The position numbers and the translations under genes were made by a program. This document shows, one piece after another, positions 22,408 through 33,711 of a stretch of DNA of 64,000 nucleotides. The DNA comes from Dendrolimus kikuchii (taxonomy: Eukaryota; Arthropoda; Insecta; Lepidoptera; Lasiocampidae). The stretch covers positions 25,362,387 through 25,426,386 of the forward strand of contig CM034392.1 of NCBI GenBank assembly GCA_019925095.2, given 5' to 3'. The notes under the pieces are model-generated. The model worked only from the letters and a program-made list of their open reading frames with translations. It ran no database searches and had not been told where the DNA came from. The stretch's first letter is position 1, and every line of letters begins with the position of its first letter.

Positions 22408-22975
22408 ACACAAAATACATACATACATAACTTCACGCCAGTTCCCTTGCGGGGTAGGCACGAACAACAGAGCGCCATTTAGGCCCATTCTTACACACCT
22501 CACTTGCTTCTTTGACATTCATAACTCTTGTCATGCACGCTCGTCTATTCTTAAGGCTCCTGAAATCACCCTCCGCTAGTACACGATCAATTTGATCATG
22601 GAAGGTGTGTCGTGGCCTTCCACGACTTCTGCATCCATCCACTTTTGCATTGTATATCTGTTTAGTCATTCTTTCATCATGCATTCTTTCCACATGCCCG
22701 AACCACCGGAGCATTCCTTTCCTTACCTTCACCCCGACACTCTCTTTCAGACCAACTCTCTTTCTTACTTCGGTATTACGCACTCCGCAGATGTTGCGCA
22801 GTGCTCGCATCTCAACCGCGTTTACTCTACTTTCATGCTCTCCCTTCCATACCCAACTCTCGCTTCCATACGTGAGCGTAGGTACCAGCACCGTGTTGTG
22901 TATGGCGAGCTGGGCCTTCTGGCTGAGGTCTTAGCGCCTAGAAGTTTACCTAACGCTCCATTCAAACACAAAATA
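22408..22975 (-). mobile_element. RTE-type LINE 3' end, longest copy, with TSD
   Basis: TSD ACACAAAATA at 22408-22417 and 22966-22975. Minus-strand frame 22891-22433 has 152 codons, from LVPTLTYGSESWVW (end of the polymerase domain) through WFGHVERM to the stop. No frame breaks, so recently active. Confidence 0.93.
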
Positions 22976-23325
22976 TCTACAAATTACGTCAATTTTGTAT
23001 TCCAAGTAGTTTAATTGCTTTTAAACGCCGGAGATGCGTTCTGTTAACTTTTTTTTTAAACCGTACCAAATTATGTATGTTGCAAAAAAATTGCGAAATT
23101 TATTCATAATGTTCTATGCTCACGTTTTACTGATTTCAAGACTACTATACTAGACAGGCCTTTATGGTCAAGTTGTATAATCCAATTTCCGAACTGCTTA
23201 CCGTCTTGGAAACGCGGTAAGGAAGAGTAGGGTTACTTACTTGCCAGGATACCCACGGAATCACAGTGTCACGGAATCGGCCTGATCAACTTTGCCACGG
23301 GTGAGTATCCCGTTTTGAACTGGCG
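22976..23325. other. Anonymous stretch
   Basis: No gene or recognised repeat. Confidence 0.6.
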
Positions 23326-23735
23326 ATTCTTTATTACTATTGATGCAGTTTTTGTTACTATTGATGCAGTTTTATTCGTGCAGGAACGGAGAAAGAATAC
23401 AATTTCCCGTAAGAGGCGACTTAACAACCCACAGCCAGGTGGTAGGGCCTTTGCCCGACTGGATGGCTACCACCCCTGGTCTAAAGTATGTCGCCATAAC
23501 AACCTTGAGTTGTGTTCCGGCATTAGTGACCAGGTTCCAGTTTCCCTTAAGAGAGCAGCAGCGCATTTGTAGCAACTTTGGTGATGCAAATGTCTATGGG
23601 CGATGGTAACCGCTTTCCATCAAGTGGGCCGTCTGCCTGTCTGATGATTTCCTGCAATAAAAAAAGTTTTTGTTACTATTGATGCAGTTTTTATTATTAT
23701 TGATGCAGTCTTGTGTTACTATTGATGAAATGTTG
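23326..23735. repeat. 21-bp minisatellite (GTTACTATTGATGCAGTTTTT) interrupted by SINE-B
   Basis: About two units before and three diverged units after the SINE-B at 23370-23665. Confidence 0.8.
23370..23665 (+). mobile_element. SINE-B inside the minisatellite
   Basis: Near full length, lacking about 20 bp of the GC-rich 5' part; 22 bp are repeated exactly at 23348-23369 and 23666-23687, though the host repeat makes the true TSD length ambiguous. Confidence 0.88.
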
Positions 23736-23773
23736 TGTCAGTCATTCTACTCCCACTTTTTCTCCTTTTAATA

Positions 23774-24206
23774 TCCTACTAATATTATGAATGCGAAAGT
23801 TTATAAGAATGTATGGATGTATGTTTGTTACTCTTTCACGCAAAAACTAAGAAATGGATTTTGATGAAATTTTACAATAATATAGCTTACACATCAGAAT
23901 AACACATAGGCTATAATTTATAAAGATACTAACTGTCCCGGCAGACGTTGTTCTGCCCTGAAGAAATAAAATTTAGAACCCGATTGCAGCGTCACCTACC
24001 GGGTCCAATTGTGAATCTAAACCATCCTCGAATCCACTTGAACACACACAAAAAAATTCATCCAAATCGGTCCAGCCGTTTAGGAGGAGTTCACTGTCCA
24101 CTGTCAACACACGTACAGAAGAATTATATATATAAAGATAGTGTGAATGATCCAAAATATAACGATTTTCCATCACCACGCGGGTGAAACCGCGGGGCGC
24201 AGCTAC
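23774..24206 (+). mobile_element. Helitron-like element with nested Helitron
   Basis: TC at 23774 after A; the 3' end CCACGCGGGTGAAACCGCGG...CTAC before T (CTAG changed to CTAC). The body is split at 23928/24139. Confidence 0.75.
23929..24138 (-). mobile_element. Helitron-like element nested in the previous one
   Basis: Short-subfamily copy homologous to 9864-10066: flanks A23928 and T24139, GA at 24137-24138, the other end CTAA in place of CTAG. Confidence 0.82.
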
Positions 24207-24410
24207 TATGTATATAAAACAAATTTTTAGACCAAATTAGATACTATTATGATAATTCAAATTTAATAGGTAGATAAGTTTCATTAAATTTTTGATTTAT
24301 TTAGTCTAAGACATATGTTTAATAAAAGTGGGGCCATCTAGTTATGTAGGATCTAATGGCTTTTCAACGTATGTTACTGGACGATTTTAATTCTTATTAT
24401 TCTTGGGACA

Positions 24411-24726
24411 TTTTTTTTTATTGCAGGAGTTCAGCAGACAGGCAGACGGCCCACTTGGTAGAAAGCGGTTACCATCGTCTATAGACATTTGCAACACCAA
24501 CGGTGCTACAAATGCGCTGCTGCTCTCTTAAGGGACACTGGAACCTGGTCACTAATGCCGGAACACAACACAAGGTTGTTATGGCGACATACTGTAGACC
24601 AGGGATGGTCGCCATCCTGTCGGGCAAATGCCCTACCACCTGGCTGTGGGTTGTTTAGTCGCCTCTTACGACAGGCCGCCGGGCCGCAGGAAATTGTATT
24701 CTTTCTCCGTTCCTGTACGGATAAAA
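24411..24726 (-). mobile_element. SINE-B, full length
   Basis: Poly-T 24411-24419 to GTACGGATAAAA. All family blocks present. Confidence 0.92.
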
Positions 24727-25599
24727 TTTACATTAAACAAATTTACACAAATTTACATGACATTTACAAATAAGGCCAACTTTAAACGTAGCGATGCCGT
24801 TCTAAGTGACATAATAACATACAAAATTGATTAGTAAACGCTTGAAACATTTCATTTCCGCACTACAACAGTAAATGTCAATATCCTGTGTTCAATCAGT
24901 CTGCGGTCGCACCCCAGCCGATTATCCAATTGTCCAACACGGAGCCACTTGTACAGACGCTTGTTGGTGACTTGTGAGGTCGCAATCCCACTTGAGTGGG
25001 TCAAGTAGTTTAATTCTCATGGTCATCAACGACAACAGGGAATATATAGATCTTGTTTTTATTGAATTTACAAAAAAGAGGAAGTTCTCAATTCCACATG
25101 GTTTTTTTTGTAAGTTTGTTACGCGATTTCTCCGTTAATTGTGGACCGATTTTTTCAATTGTGGACCGATTTTCATAAAAATTTTCTTCATTCGAAAGAG
25201 TACTCTTGAGGTGGTCCCATTGTCACCAAGTTAGAATATAATGAGTGGATCTCAGAGAAATCGAGAGCAACCCTTAAAAGAGCGCCGAGCGCCTACACTC
25301 TTGGAAAAGCAAAACTTGTATGTACGCGTGCCAGTAGTATAATTTCTTCAGGAGCTTAAATATTACTTCTAATGCTATTCAAACATCTAAAACGTTTTTT
25401 TTTACAAATACAAAACCGACTTCAAATTAAAAGCAAGACATAAATATTTTCTACAACCTTTTTTTAGTTAACGATGAGACATACAGAGACAGAGACATAC
25501 AGTGAGACAGGCATGTCATGTCTGTACAACGGGGAGTGCTCTGATGAGCCACTGATTTGGTGCCTATGTCGCCATTCTATCATCGCACCACTCGCCGGT
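24727..25599. other. Anonymous stretch
   Basis: 25410-25430 matches the AACCGACTTCAA end of the element at 11686-12304. A word pair GTGGACCGATTTT..TCAATT is repeated at about 25140-25175. No gene. Confidence 0.55.
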
Positions 25600-25880
25600 G
25601 ATTGAAAGTTCATCCACACTTCCAAGACACTTGGAAGTCCTCCACGGCATGTGGCGGACGTTCCTTCATGCCATATCTGTCCAAGTTATGGTATGAACTC
25701 TCGCGGTTTTCCCAGAGCGCTACAATATGGGGCTGTTCAAAAAGGGCGTGAACAGATACTTAAAGCCTCAACGAGGTAGGCAACGCATTGGCTCGTTGCA
25801 GATGTCCATGGCGACGGTAGCCACTTACCACCAGGTGGCCCGTTTGCCGGGTTTCCAACAAGCAAACATGAAAAAGACAT
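25600..25880 (+). mobile_element. LINE C-terminus relic
   Basis: Frame-broken match to the family of 16300-16615: HPHTSKTLGSPPRH, then ...ALQYGAVQKG..., followed by the 3' UTR block GTTGCAGATGTCCATGGCGA...CAGGTGGCCCGT that SINE-B also carries. Confidence 0.65.
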
Positions 25881-26334
25881 GGGAGTCGTGACATTTTCTG
25901 ATATAAATATGAATACTTATCGTCGCTTAATATAATTGATACTACGTTAATAGCCTGATAAAACAAATGGAAATAATGCCTTTCAATGCGTTTACATAAA
26001 TCAATCGTGCGTATGTCGGCACCGGATACGATTCAAAGGTCTTGATCTCAACTGTCAAGTGCGCCCGCGCTGGGCGAAGCACAGGCTGACCCGATTGCTC
26101 AATATTGTGTCTTTTTGTTGTTATAAATAAAGGGGCCCATTCACTATCCTGCATGGCAGTCTTCCCCATAATTCAGGATGGTGAATATTGTTGCAGTCTG
26201 CATTGCGTTCGGCAACACTGGTCAGGATGCCTTTTGAGTCCTACAATCGTCGCCGACTGTAGGGTAGCGAAATTGCCTCGTAAGATATACAATCACTCAA
26301 CATACATTTGACAGCAGTTACATTGCTTTTCTTA
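25881..26334. other. Anonymous stretch
   Basis: Short open frames on both strands, none recognised. Confidence 0.55.
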
Positions 26335-26500
26335 CCTATAATTTGTTAATTTATACTTCTTACACTCAATTCATAAGTTGTCTGGAAGAAATCGCCTTGA
26401 ATGATAAGACCACCGGTATTACTTGCATATTTACCTATGTTGTTGATTTTATTTAGCGTGTTTGTACAATAAAGTAGTATATTCTAATCTATGTATTTGT
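26335..26500 (+). mobile_element. Jockey/CR1-type LINE 3' UTR
   Basis: GTTGTCTGGAAGAAATCGCC, GATAAGACCACC, TGTACAATAAAG: the 3' UTR signature seen at 9430-9530. Confidence 0.75.
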
Positions 26501-28069
26501 TTAGAACCTATTGTTATTTATTATTTGTACAATTTTATAATTTTTTTATCAATGATCCACAAGACAATTTCATCTATCACTTATCTGCAGGTAATGTATC
26601 GACAAGCCTAAATTTAGGAGATAATAAATTAATTAACATGAATTGTAGTATTTGTTTTCTTTTGAAATGAGGCGTTTTCTGCAAGATGTGTGATCTGATC
26701 ATGATCTGAATTTGTAACAGCAAAATTAACCGGTCTTATTCATAGATAATTAGAGTAAGTTTGAAGGCTTTTTTATGGTTCTTAAAGATGCGTTGGGGAG
26801 CGGAATGACTTGAAAATATTTAATCGGGAATATGGAAGTCAACGCTGAATTGGCAGCGCTGTGCTGACTTTAAATCAATTTACACGATGCTAGTATGAAG
26901 TCAGCACTGGCTTCTTTAGAATTCGAAGTCATTAGCTGGATCATTGTGAATCGGCTTTAACGTCAACTCGCAATCTTCTTAGCTTAATGAAGAAGAATTT
27001 TCACCAAAACCAGCTTCGTGTTAAATTTCATATTTGATTAGTATGAACGTGTCTATAAAAAGTTTTCCTAGAATCTTCAATCGCTTTGTTTGCGTACGCG
27101 CAGTGGGATGTCTCAAAAAGCACTCAGCAACACGACATCAATTAGCTGGCCTGTCAACAACTACGCAAGAATCGGGTTACAAATTACATTTTGATAAATC
27201 TTAATAGAATATGAGTATACCTGCGTCTATTTTATGAAATGCTAGCTTCTGCCCGCGACATCGCATTTTTATCGCGGCAAACTTATTTATCAAATCATCT
27301 ATAATTGAAGACGATTTAAGTTCTTCTAGATTTTCTGCCTCGATAATGAGAAGTCTGACAGCCGTTTCTGTTGGTCCAGCAGTTGTTCTCAAAAATGTTA
27401 CTATTAATCTATAATAGATTGTGGACAACATTTTAAGAATTTTGTCTTACACACTTTCAGGGCTCCTGTAGCCTCGGGGCCCGTATCATCGATACGGCTG
27501 ATACCGCGGTTGACCCTAAGAGCAATTCACAAATTTCTTATATTTGAAAAATGTTCAGAATTTTCGTACATACTTTTTACGGCTATGGAAGCGATTATTC
27601 AAAATCTAGATGCTAACGAACCTATTCTTTGAATGGCCATGTTATTAGTAAATGATCAATCAAATTAAATCATCGACATTTTGTGTTGTGATGAAACTTT
27701 ATGATTCCTATCAAGATTACGCCGGTATATACGTTTTGTTTTCATAGTACAAGGTTGCACATTAATTTGATGTGAACTTTTGCATAAATTACAAATAATT
27801 AAGCTTTTCGGAATAATGAATAAAAAAAATATACGTTTTAAATTCTTTTGCGATAAATTGATTTATTGAGAATTTGAATAATTATATAAGTCCTTAGCGA
27901 TGTTCTCATGTACTCATCCAAAGGATTTCTCAACGTAAATCTTGTCATGTCCGTTTTTAGTTAGAATTTTAATGTAGTAATAATAATAACCCTTTAATAA
28001 TATCTATTGAATTTGTTGGCCACATAGAAGATGACACTATTGCTCTTTTAATTGTTTGTATATTTAAAT
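26501..28069. other. Anonymous stretch
   Basis: Minus-strand frame 27431-27201 (76 codons, ...AENLEELKSSSIIDDLINKF) has charged, helix-like composition; it could be an exon remnant, but it has no flanking evidence. Otherwise nothing. Confidence 0.5.
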
Positions 28070-28309
28070 ACCTGGGGAGTTTTTTTTATGTTTAAGGCTT
28101 GGCAACTAGGCCTTTAAGCCAGGCGCCGTTGTATTGTAGGCTACAATCGACGTCATTCAACGGAGTTCTTGTGAAAACTCGAAAGGCCACATTTGGCTAT
28201 ATAGTTCACATTTCTCGCAAAAAACACATAATTACTACTCAAAAACTATCAATATCCTACAACTATTGTTCATTTTAGAGTAATTTTACACATTTTTAGA
28301 AAATAAAAC

Positions 28310-29823
28310 GGTAAATTTGCATAAACGCGGAACCTGAAAATTACGCATTTTTTTGTATTCAAAGACTTTACATATGGTTTGCTATGGTTTAATAACGACA
28401 CTAAAATCATCGGTAAGCCATCATTTAGACAAAAAATTAATACACATTACAATTAATTACGAAATACGTGCATTATATCGATAGAAATAATGTTCAATTT
28501 TAGCGTGACGACTTACCTACTAATTATAATAAAAACACAATTACTTTAATTTTGGGATTAATCTGCAAATGTAACAAGTATGACATGATCAAAATAATTA
28601 ATAATTATAAAATCAAATATTACGGCATTGCTAAAAAATCACGACATTTTGTAATATGTAAGTAAAACCTCAGATTAATAATATTGAGAGACAAAGTTTT
28701 TACCTCACTTTGCTAAATGTCAGGCAAAGGAACTAAATCCGTACAGCATGAATATCAATATTATTCAATCAAACTGAACATCTTTGAATGACATAAAAAT
28801 ACGGAATTTTATATTTTTCACATTATTGTGATTAAGATCATTATTATATTTTTGTAGTTTGTATATATAATTAACGACAACATGCAATACTAATGTTAGA
28901 CAAACAATATAGGTGTGAGGGGTGTTCGAAGGTTATGGCAAGGACAGTGGGTTAGGTTAGGTTATCTTTAGACCAAAGCCCACGAGCCGAGCGAGCGAAG
29001 CGAGCGTGCCACGGCAGCGGCCGGCGAGTGGCAGAACCGACTTTAACTTTTATCAAAATTATCAACGAATAAATGGAAACCAGTTGGTTCTGCCACTCGC
29101 CGGCCGCTACCGCGACACGCTCGCTTCGCTCGCTCGGCTCGTGGGTTTTGGTCTAAAAATAACCTAACCTAACCCAATGTCCTTGTCACTGGTTATACCT
29201 TCGACCACCCCTTACACCTATACTTTGTGCTGCTTACATTGGTATTGCATGTAGTCGGTATTTATATATACAAACTAGAAAAATATATTAATTATCTTAG
29301 TTACAATAATGTGAAAAATCTAAAATTCCATACTTTCATGTCATTCAATGATCTTCAGATTGATTGAATAATATTGATATTCATGCTGTATGGATTTAGT
29401 GTCTTTGCCTAACAAGTAGCAAAGTGAAGTAAAAACTTTGTCTCTTAATATTATTAATCTGAGGTTTCACCTACCAATTACAAAATATGGTGCTTTTTTA
29501 GCAATGCCGTAATAGTTGATTTTATAATGATTAATTATTTTGGTCATGTCATATATGTTACATTTGCAGATTAATCCCGAAATTAAATAAGTGATTGTGT
29601 TTTTATCACAACTAGGTGAGTCGTGACACTAAAATTGAACATTATTTTTATTTATATGATGCAGGTTTTTAACGTAATTAATTGTATTCTTTTTTAATTT
29701 TTTACCTAAATGACGGGTTTCCGATAATTTTAGTGTCCTTATTACACCATAGCAAACCATATTCATAGTCTTTAAATACAAAAAACGCATAATTTTCAGG
29801 TTCCGCGTTTATGCAAATTTACC
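28310..29823. mobile_element. 1.5-kb fold-back DNA element
   Basis: Flanked by the 8-bp TSD AATAAAAC (28302-28309, 29824-29831). Termini GGTAAATTTGCATAAACGCG and its exact complement; two arms of roughly 730 bp pair along their whole length with point differences and small indels, leaving a loop of about 45 bp near 29040-29085. No open frame of transposase size, so non-autonomous. An 8-bp TSD suits hAT, P or Mutator-type transposases; I cannot choose. Confidence 0.9.
28948..28962 (+). repeat. (TTAGG)-like motif in the fold-back arms
   Basis: GGTTAGGTTAGGTTA here and TAACCTAACCTAACCC at 29160-29175 on the opposite arm. TTAGG is the insect telomere repeat; two to three units only. Confidence 0.8.
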
Positions 29824-29885
29824 AATAAAACTGCACAGCACAACATCTCCTTTCAGTTCCCGCCAAAAACTCCACCTGGGGAGTT

Positions 29886-30440
29886 AAATAATACCCTTCC
29901 ACAGATTCGAGTTCCGAAGTGACAGGTGTCAAATTAACGTAGAACCTTATCTAGACAGCCAAATGTCTCACTTGACCAAAAAATGCTCTATAGTATAGAC
30001 TCTACACCACGGACAAAGCATCAGTGTTGCCATTCAACGGTTCTAATGACAGCGGTTTGGCACTAGGTTTTTGATTTAATTTGTAAATATAGTTTATTTT
30101 CAGTTTAATTTATTATTTAATTTATATTCTTTAAATTGAAAATTAATTTGCATAATAATGCGACTCCCTTGCTCATTGATTACATAACATCCTCAAGAAA
30201 AATCTTAATATACCAAATTAATCTTACATTGAATAGATAGCAGATGAATGCCCACGCGGATGACCGCAGGTATGCGCTTACGCACTACAAAACGGCATTT
30301 AGGCACGTACATCTACACTCACACACCGTTATATTGGTTAAGCTAAATCCACATTTCATATTCTGAGGGATCTCGCGGAGTACAAGTCTAGTCTCCAACA
30401 CTGGTCGCATTAGACACTTGGTCACTTTTGGAAAAAGGCA
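29886..30440. other. Anonymous stretch
   Basis: No gene or recognised repeat. Confidence 0.6.
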
Positions 30441-30998
30441 TTATGTTATAATAATAATAATAATCGGCAGACACTTCTATGACATTTTTTGGGGCCCGTG
30501 CAGCGAGTGGCGAGTCACCGTCTGCCCATTTTTCCATGTTCCCCGAACATTGCGACGGGCAGACGCCATAGTCCCCATATTTCCAGACCTCTAGTACCAC
30601 TAGCAACTCACACCAAGTAGCCCGGTACTTTTTGTCCTCATTTCCCACAATAGTCCTACACTGGCAGGACTTATCCTTGGGTTCATTACTATATGGTGTA
30701 GACAGGGATAATCGCCGGTCAGTGTCACGCCACATTTACATTAAATTTATCAAGGGGCCTCTACGTGTTGGCCTTCCCATGGCCCCACGCAAGCCCTCCA
30801 AATGTCCGGGCCATTTTTATGGCCCGTGGTCTAGAAAGACATACATAATATCGGCAGAAAAACACACATATTGTATATCCCCAAATTAAGCAAGTTACGC
30901 TTGTGTTATGGGTAATATACAACGTACTACTCTGGGGCCGATTCCAGACGCCCAGACCATAGTAAATAATAGAGAAAATATTCCATTTTCATTTTATG
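30441..30998 (-). mobile_element. SINE-A, 5'-truncated, split by element C
   Basis: Tail piece (AAT)n..CGGCAGACAC at 30449-30475 and body 30851-30983; the tRNA-like head is absent. Confidence 0.75.
30476..30848 (+). mobile_element. Element C inserted at the SINE-A tail
   Basis: Hairpin-bearing 3' end at 30800-30848 (GGGCCATTTTTATGGCCC), 5'-truncated start near GGGGCCCGTGCAG. ATCGGCAGA near both junctions is the likely TSD. Confidence 0.8.
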
Positions 30999-31613
30999 AT
31001 TATTATTAATCAATCCACTTTACTCTAAAACTCTAGATTCTTGTTTTGACAAGACTCCCGATTTATTGACAAGTTCGGTCTAAAAAAATTGTTTCGAATT
31101 CGAGACAAAAGAGGTCTTGGACGTTAAAGCATTTCAGAGTATTATTTTTTTTACTGGGCAACAGTCATTGCTAGCGTTCTTTTAACCTGCCAATGCACCT
31201 ACATGTTTATTTGGTAAGTTAGACGCTATTTCCTCCTTTAAATATTTCAATGTTGCAAATTCTAGAATTATCTCGGCATTCAAAACGAAACTTATCCACG
31301 GAAATATATACGCTTAAAATGATTATTAATTTTCTAATAAAATATCTAAAGCTTGAAGATACGATGACGTAAAAGTGCATAACGTGAGATTCGTCATGGA
31401 TTTAAACTAAACAATAAAACACTACGGCAATCACTTTAGTTACAGCGACGTAACAAGGCATTAGCGGATTATGACACCGGCTTCCGAACTCACATAACAA
31501 CATAGTAGTCTAATCGATCCTTACTACTACCATTGCATGCTATTTGTTGTATTACTATATTACTATTGATATTAGTAGCATACATAATAAAATAACAGCC
31601 CATAAACGGCCCA
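30999..31613. other. Anonymous stretch
   Basis: No gene or recognised repeat; may include the mariner 5' flank. Confidence 0.5.
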
Positions 31614-32215
31614 CTATTAACCGACGAAAACAAAAAGCAACGTTTGGAAATTTCTAAGCGTAATCTCGAAATGTTCCCGCGTGATTCGAATAATCTTTGC
31701 CGTCGCCTTGACACGATGGATGAAACATGGGTTCACCAATCCGATCCTGTAACTAAGAGACAAAGCATATTTTGAAAACGACCATCCTTTCCATCCATTA
31801 AGAAATTTCGAGTTGCTCCTATCGTTGGCAAAGTTATGGCCTCACTGTTTTGGGATAGTAAAGGAATCCTTTTTATTAATTATATGTCAAAAGGCCAGAC
31901 GATTATTGGACCCTATTATAAAAATTTAATTCTGAAAATGAGTGAAGCGATTACAGAAAAACGTCGTGGAAAACTGTCGTTGGGCGTGTTGTTTCTTCAC
32001 GATAACGCTCCCGCTCATCGATCGGAGGTTGCGCTTAATGCAATACACTGTGCTGGCTTCAATCTCTTTGACCACCCACCATATTCTCCGGACTTAGCCC
32101 CAAGTGATTTTTACTTATTCCCAAAATTAAAAGAGGAAATTCGTGGAACTAAATTTCACGAAAATGATGCGCTTATGGCTGCCGTAGAGAAGTTTTTCGA
32201 GACTTAAGAATAACA
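31614..32215 (+). pseudogene. mariner (Tc1/mariner) transposase fragment, broken
   Basis: The catalytic half of a mariner DD34D transposase. Frame 31614-31774 ends at a premature stop and includes DETWVHQSDP (first Asp). The frame then shifts: 31836-32207 has GKVMASLFWDS, LFLHDNAPAHRS (second Asp) and PYSPDLAPSDFYLFPKLK (third Asp), ending near the usual C-terminus. The N-terminal DNA-binding half and clear terminal inverted repeats are not found. Inactive. Confidence 0.92.
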
Positions 32216-32751
32216 ATTTTTTTTGCAAGGAATAAAGAAGTTAGAAACGCGTAATTCTACATGCATTGCATTGGATAGAGGGAGGATTATGTAGAAGAAT
32301 AATAAAAAGATATTTTTGTATAAATTTTTGCATTTTTTAATATTGATTCCAAGAACTTTTCATTCAGCTAAATATATACCTAGTTCTTACTTTATTATCG
32401 AAATTAGGGTTTATTGTTTACAAAAGTTTACAACAAACGTGGGTGTTGCATTAATGTCATTAGCATTTCATTCAAACAGACGTCATGCTAACAGATAGAC
32501 GGTACATTTATCTCTAGCTAATGCAGGTTTTGTTTATGAAAACGTCACTATGATTTGAACAATATACATTATAAACTGGATGCTTTCGCTGATTCGTGAA
32601 CTAACGCTTTCCAGAGATAATTGTGTGCTTTAGTAGGAATTCGCGTGAATAAATGGGGGTGAATAAATCCATTATGCTGATATTAATAGATTTTCGTAAA
32701 CAGAGCTAAAATTTACATGTTAAAAGGTACTAATGTAATTGTTTCAAATTC
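32216..32751. other. Anonymous stretch
   Basis: AT-rich; no gene. Confidence 0.6.
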
Positions 32752-33075
32752 TCAACTCATAATGTCTACTCCTCCGAGTTGTTCCCTCACGGCTGAGGCT
32801 CTTCTGCACCGACATCGATTTTGAGCAAGGCGGAGGGTCGAATTTACCGATATGTCCAACTGGTCAGTAATCTGCTTAATCCACTTCTTTGGAGATTTAC
32901 CACGAAGTCTCTTACCTTCAACTTTCCCAGTGACCACAGATCTCTCCATGTTGTTTAGTTTCTTTCGGGCTATGCGGCCGAGTACTTTAGTATCCGTTGT
33001 CGGCATACTGCTGATGATAACCACCATATTTCAAAGGCTTACATTTCTTACATTGTCCAAGTTTCCGAACCGTAC
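32752..33075 (-). mobile_element. RTE-like LINE C-terminus relic
   Basis: Minus frame 33027-32752: GRIARKKLNNMERSVVTGKV then EGKRLRGKSPKKWIKQITDQ..., the C-terminal basic region of endonuclease/RT LINEs of this type. Confidence 0.75.
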
Positions 33076-33711
33076 AAAGATTATAAAATGTCTACATTAG
33101 AACAATAAGAGTATTAATGTTAATTATTAACCAGTCTTGTTAATTAGTCTGCTGATATAAGTAAAATCCATAATGTCATTAGCAGACTTTTGAAAACAAT
33201 ATATTTATATAGTACATTGTTTGTCCTTAGATCATTTTCGTACATTACGAACAGGATTGTTACAAGGAATTACACTATTTAACGATGTGTTACACAACTT
33301 AGGCAAAATCTAAAAAAATAATTTAATAAAAAAAAATTGATAAATATCTCTTGTACCAAAAATAACAAGAAATAGATATGTACTATATACAGTGACTTCA
33401 AAAAGTAGTTTAAAATTTTGAAGTCAAAATTTTTACATTAGAACAATGATAGGGTATTCATGTTAATTATTAATGTATGCATATTCCATGGTGCGTTACC
33501 GGTGCTCGGTCCGGGCGTCGAACCCGTTTCCGTTTACAAAGGCCGATAACTATCACAGCTTGCACTGTTTATTAAAACGCTACTGATATTAGCGATAGTA
33601 AAGAGTCCATGCTAGGTTTCATAGAATGTTGTGTTTAGGTATATTCACTTCCCACTTCCCTCTTCACTTTCCTGCTTACTGCCATGGAAGTGAACATAAG
33701 ATCTTAGAACA
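33076..33711. other. Anonymous stretch
   Basis: AT-rich. A word GTGCTCGGTCCGGGCGTCGA at 33499 may be a decayed tRNA-like SINE part. Confidence 0.45.

Larger units (their letters stand above)
28070..29885 (-). mobile_element. Element E (poly-A retroposon) hosting a fold-back element
   Basis: TSD ACCTGGGGAGTT at 28070-28081 and 29874-29885. Pieces 28082-28309 and 29824-29873 are contiguous in the second copy at 62717-63008. The minus strand starts GGAGTTTTTGGCGGGAACTG and ends in poly-A. Confidence 0.85.

Noticed and set aside
22592..23014. 140-codon plus-strand frame
   Set aside because: Antisense of the RTE C-terminal frame; the same antisense frame appears at every RTE copy.
28310..29823. 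Assembly artefact explaining the long palindrome
   Set aside because: The arms differ at many positions and the insert has a TSD and an empty-site paralogue, so it is not a mirrored read artefact.
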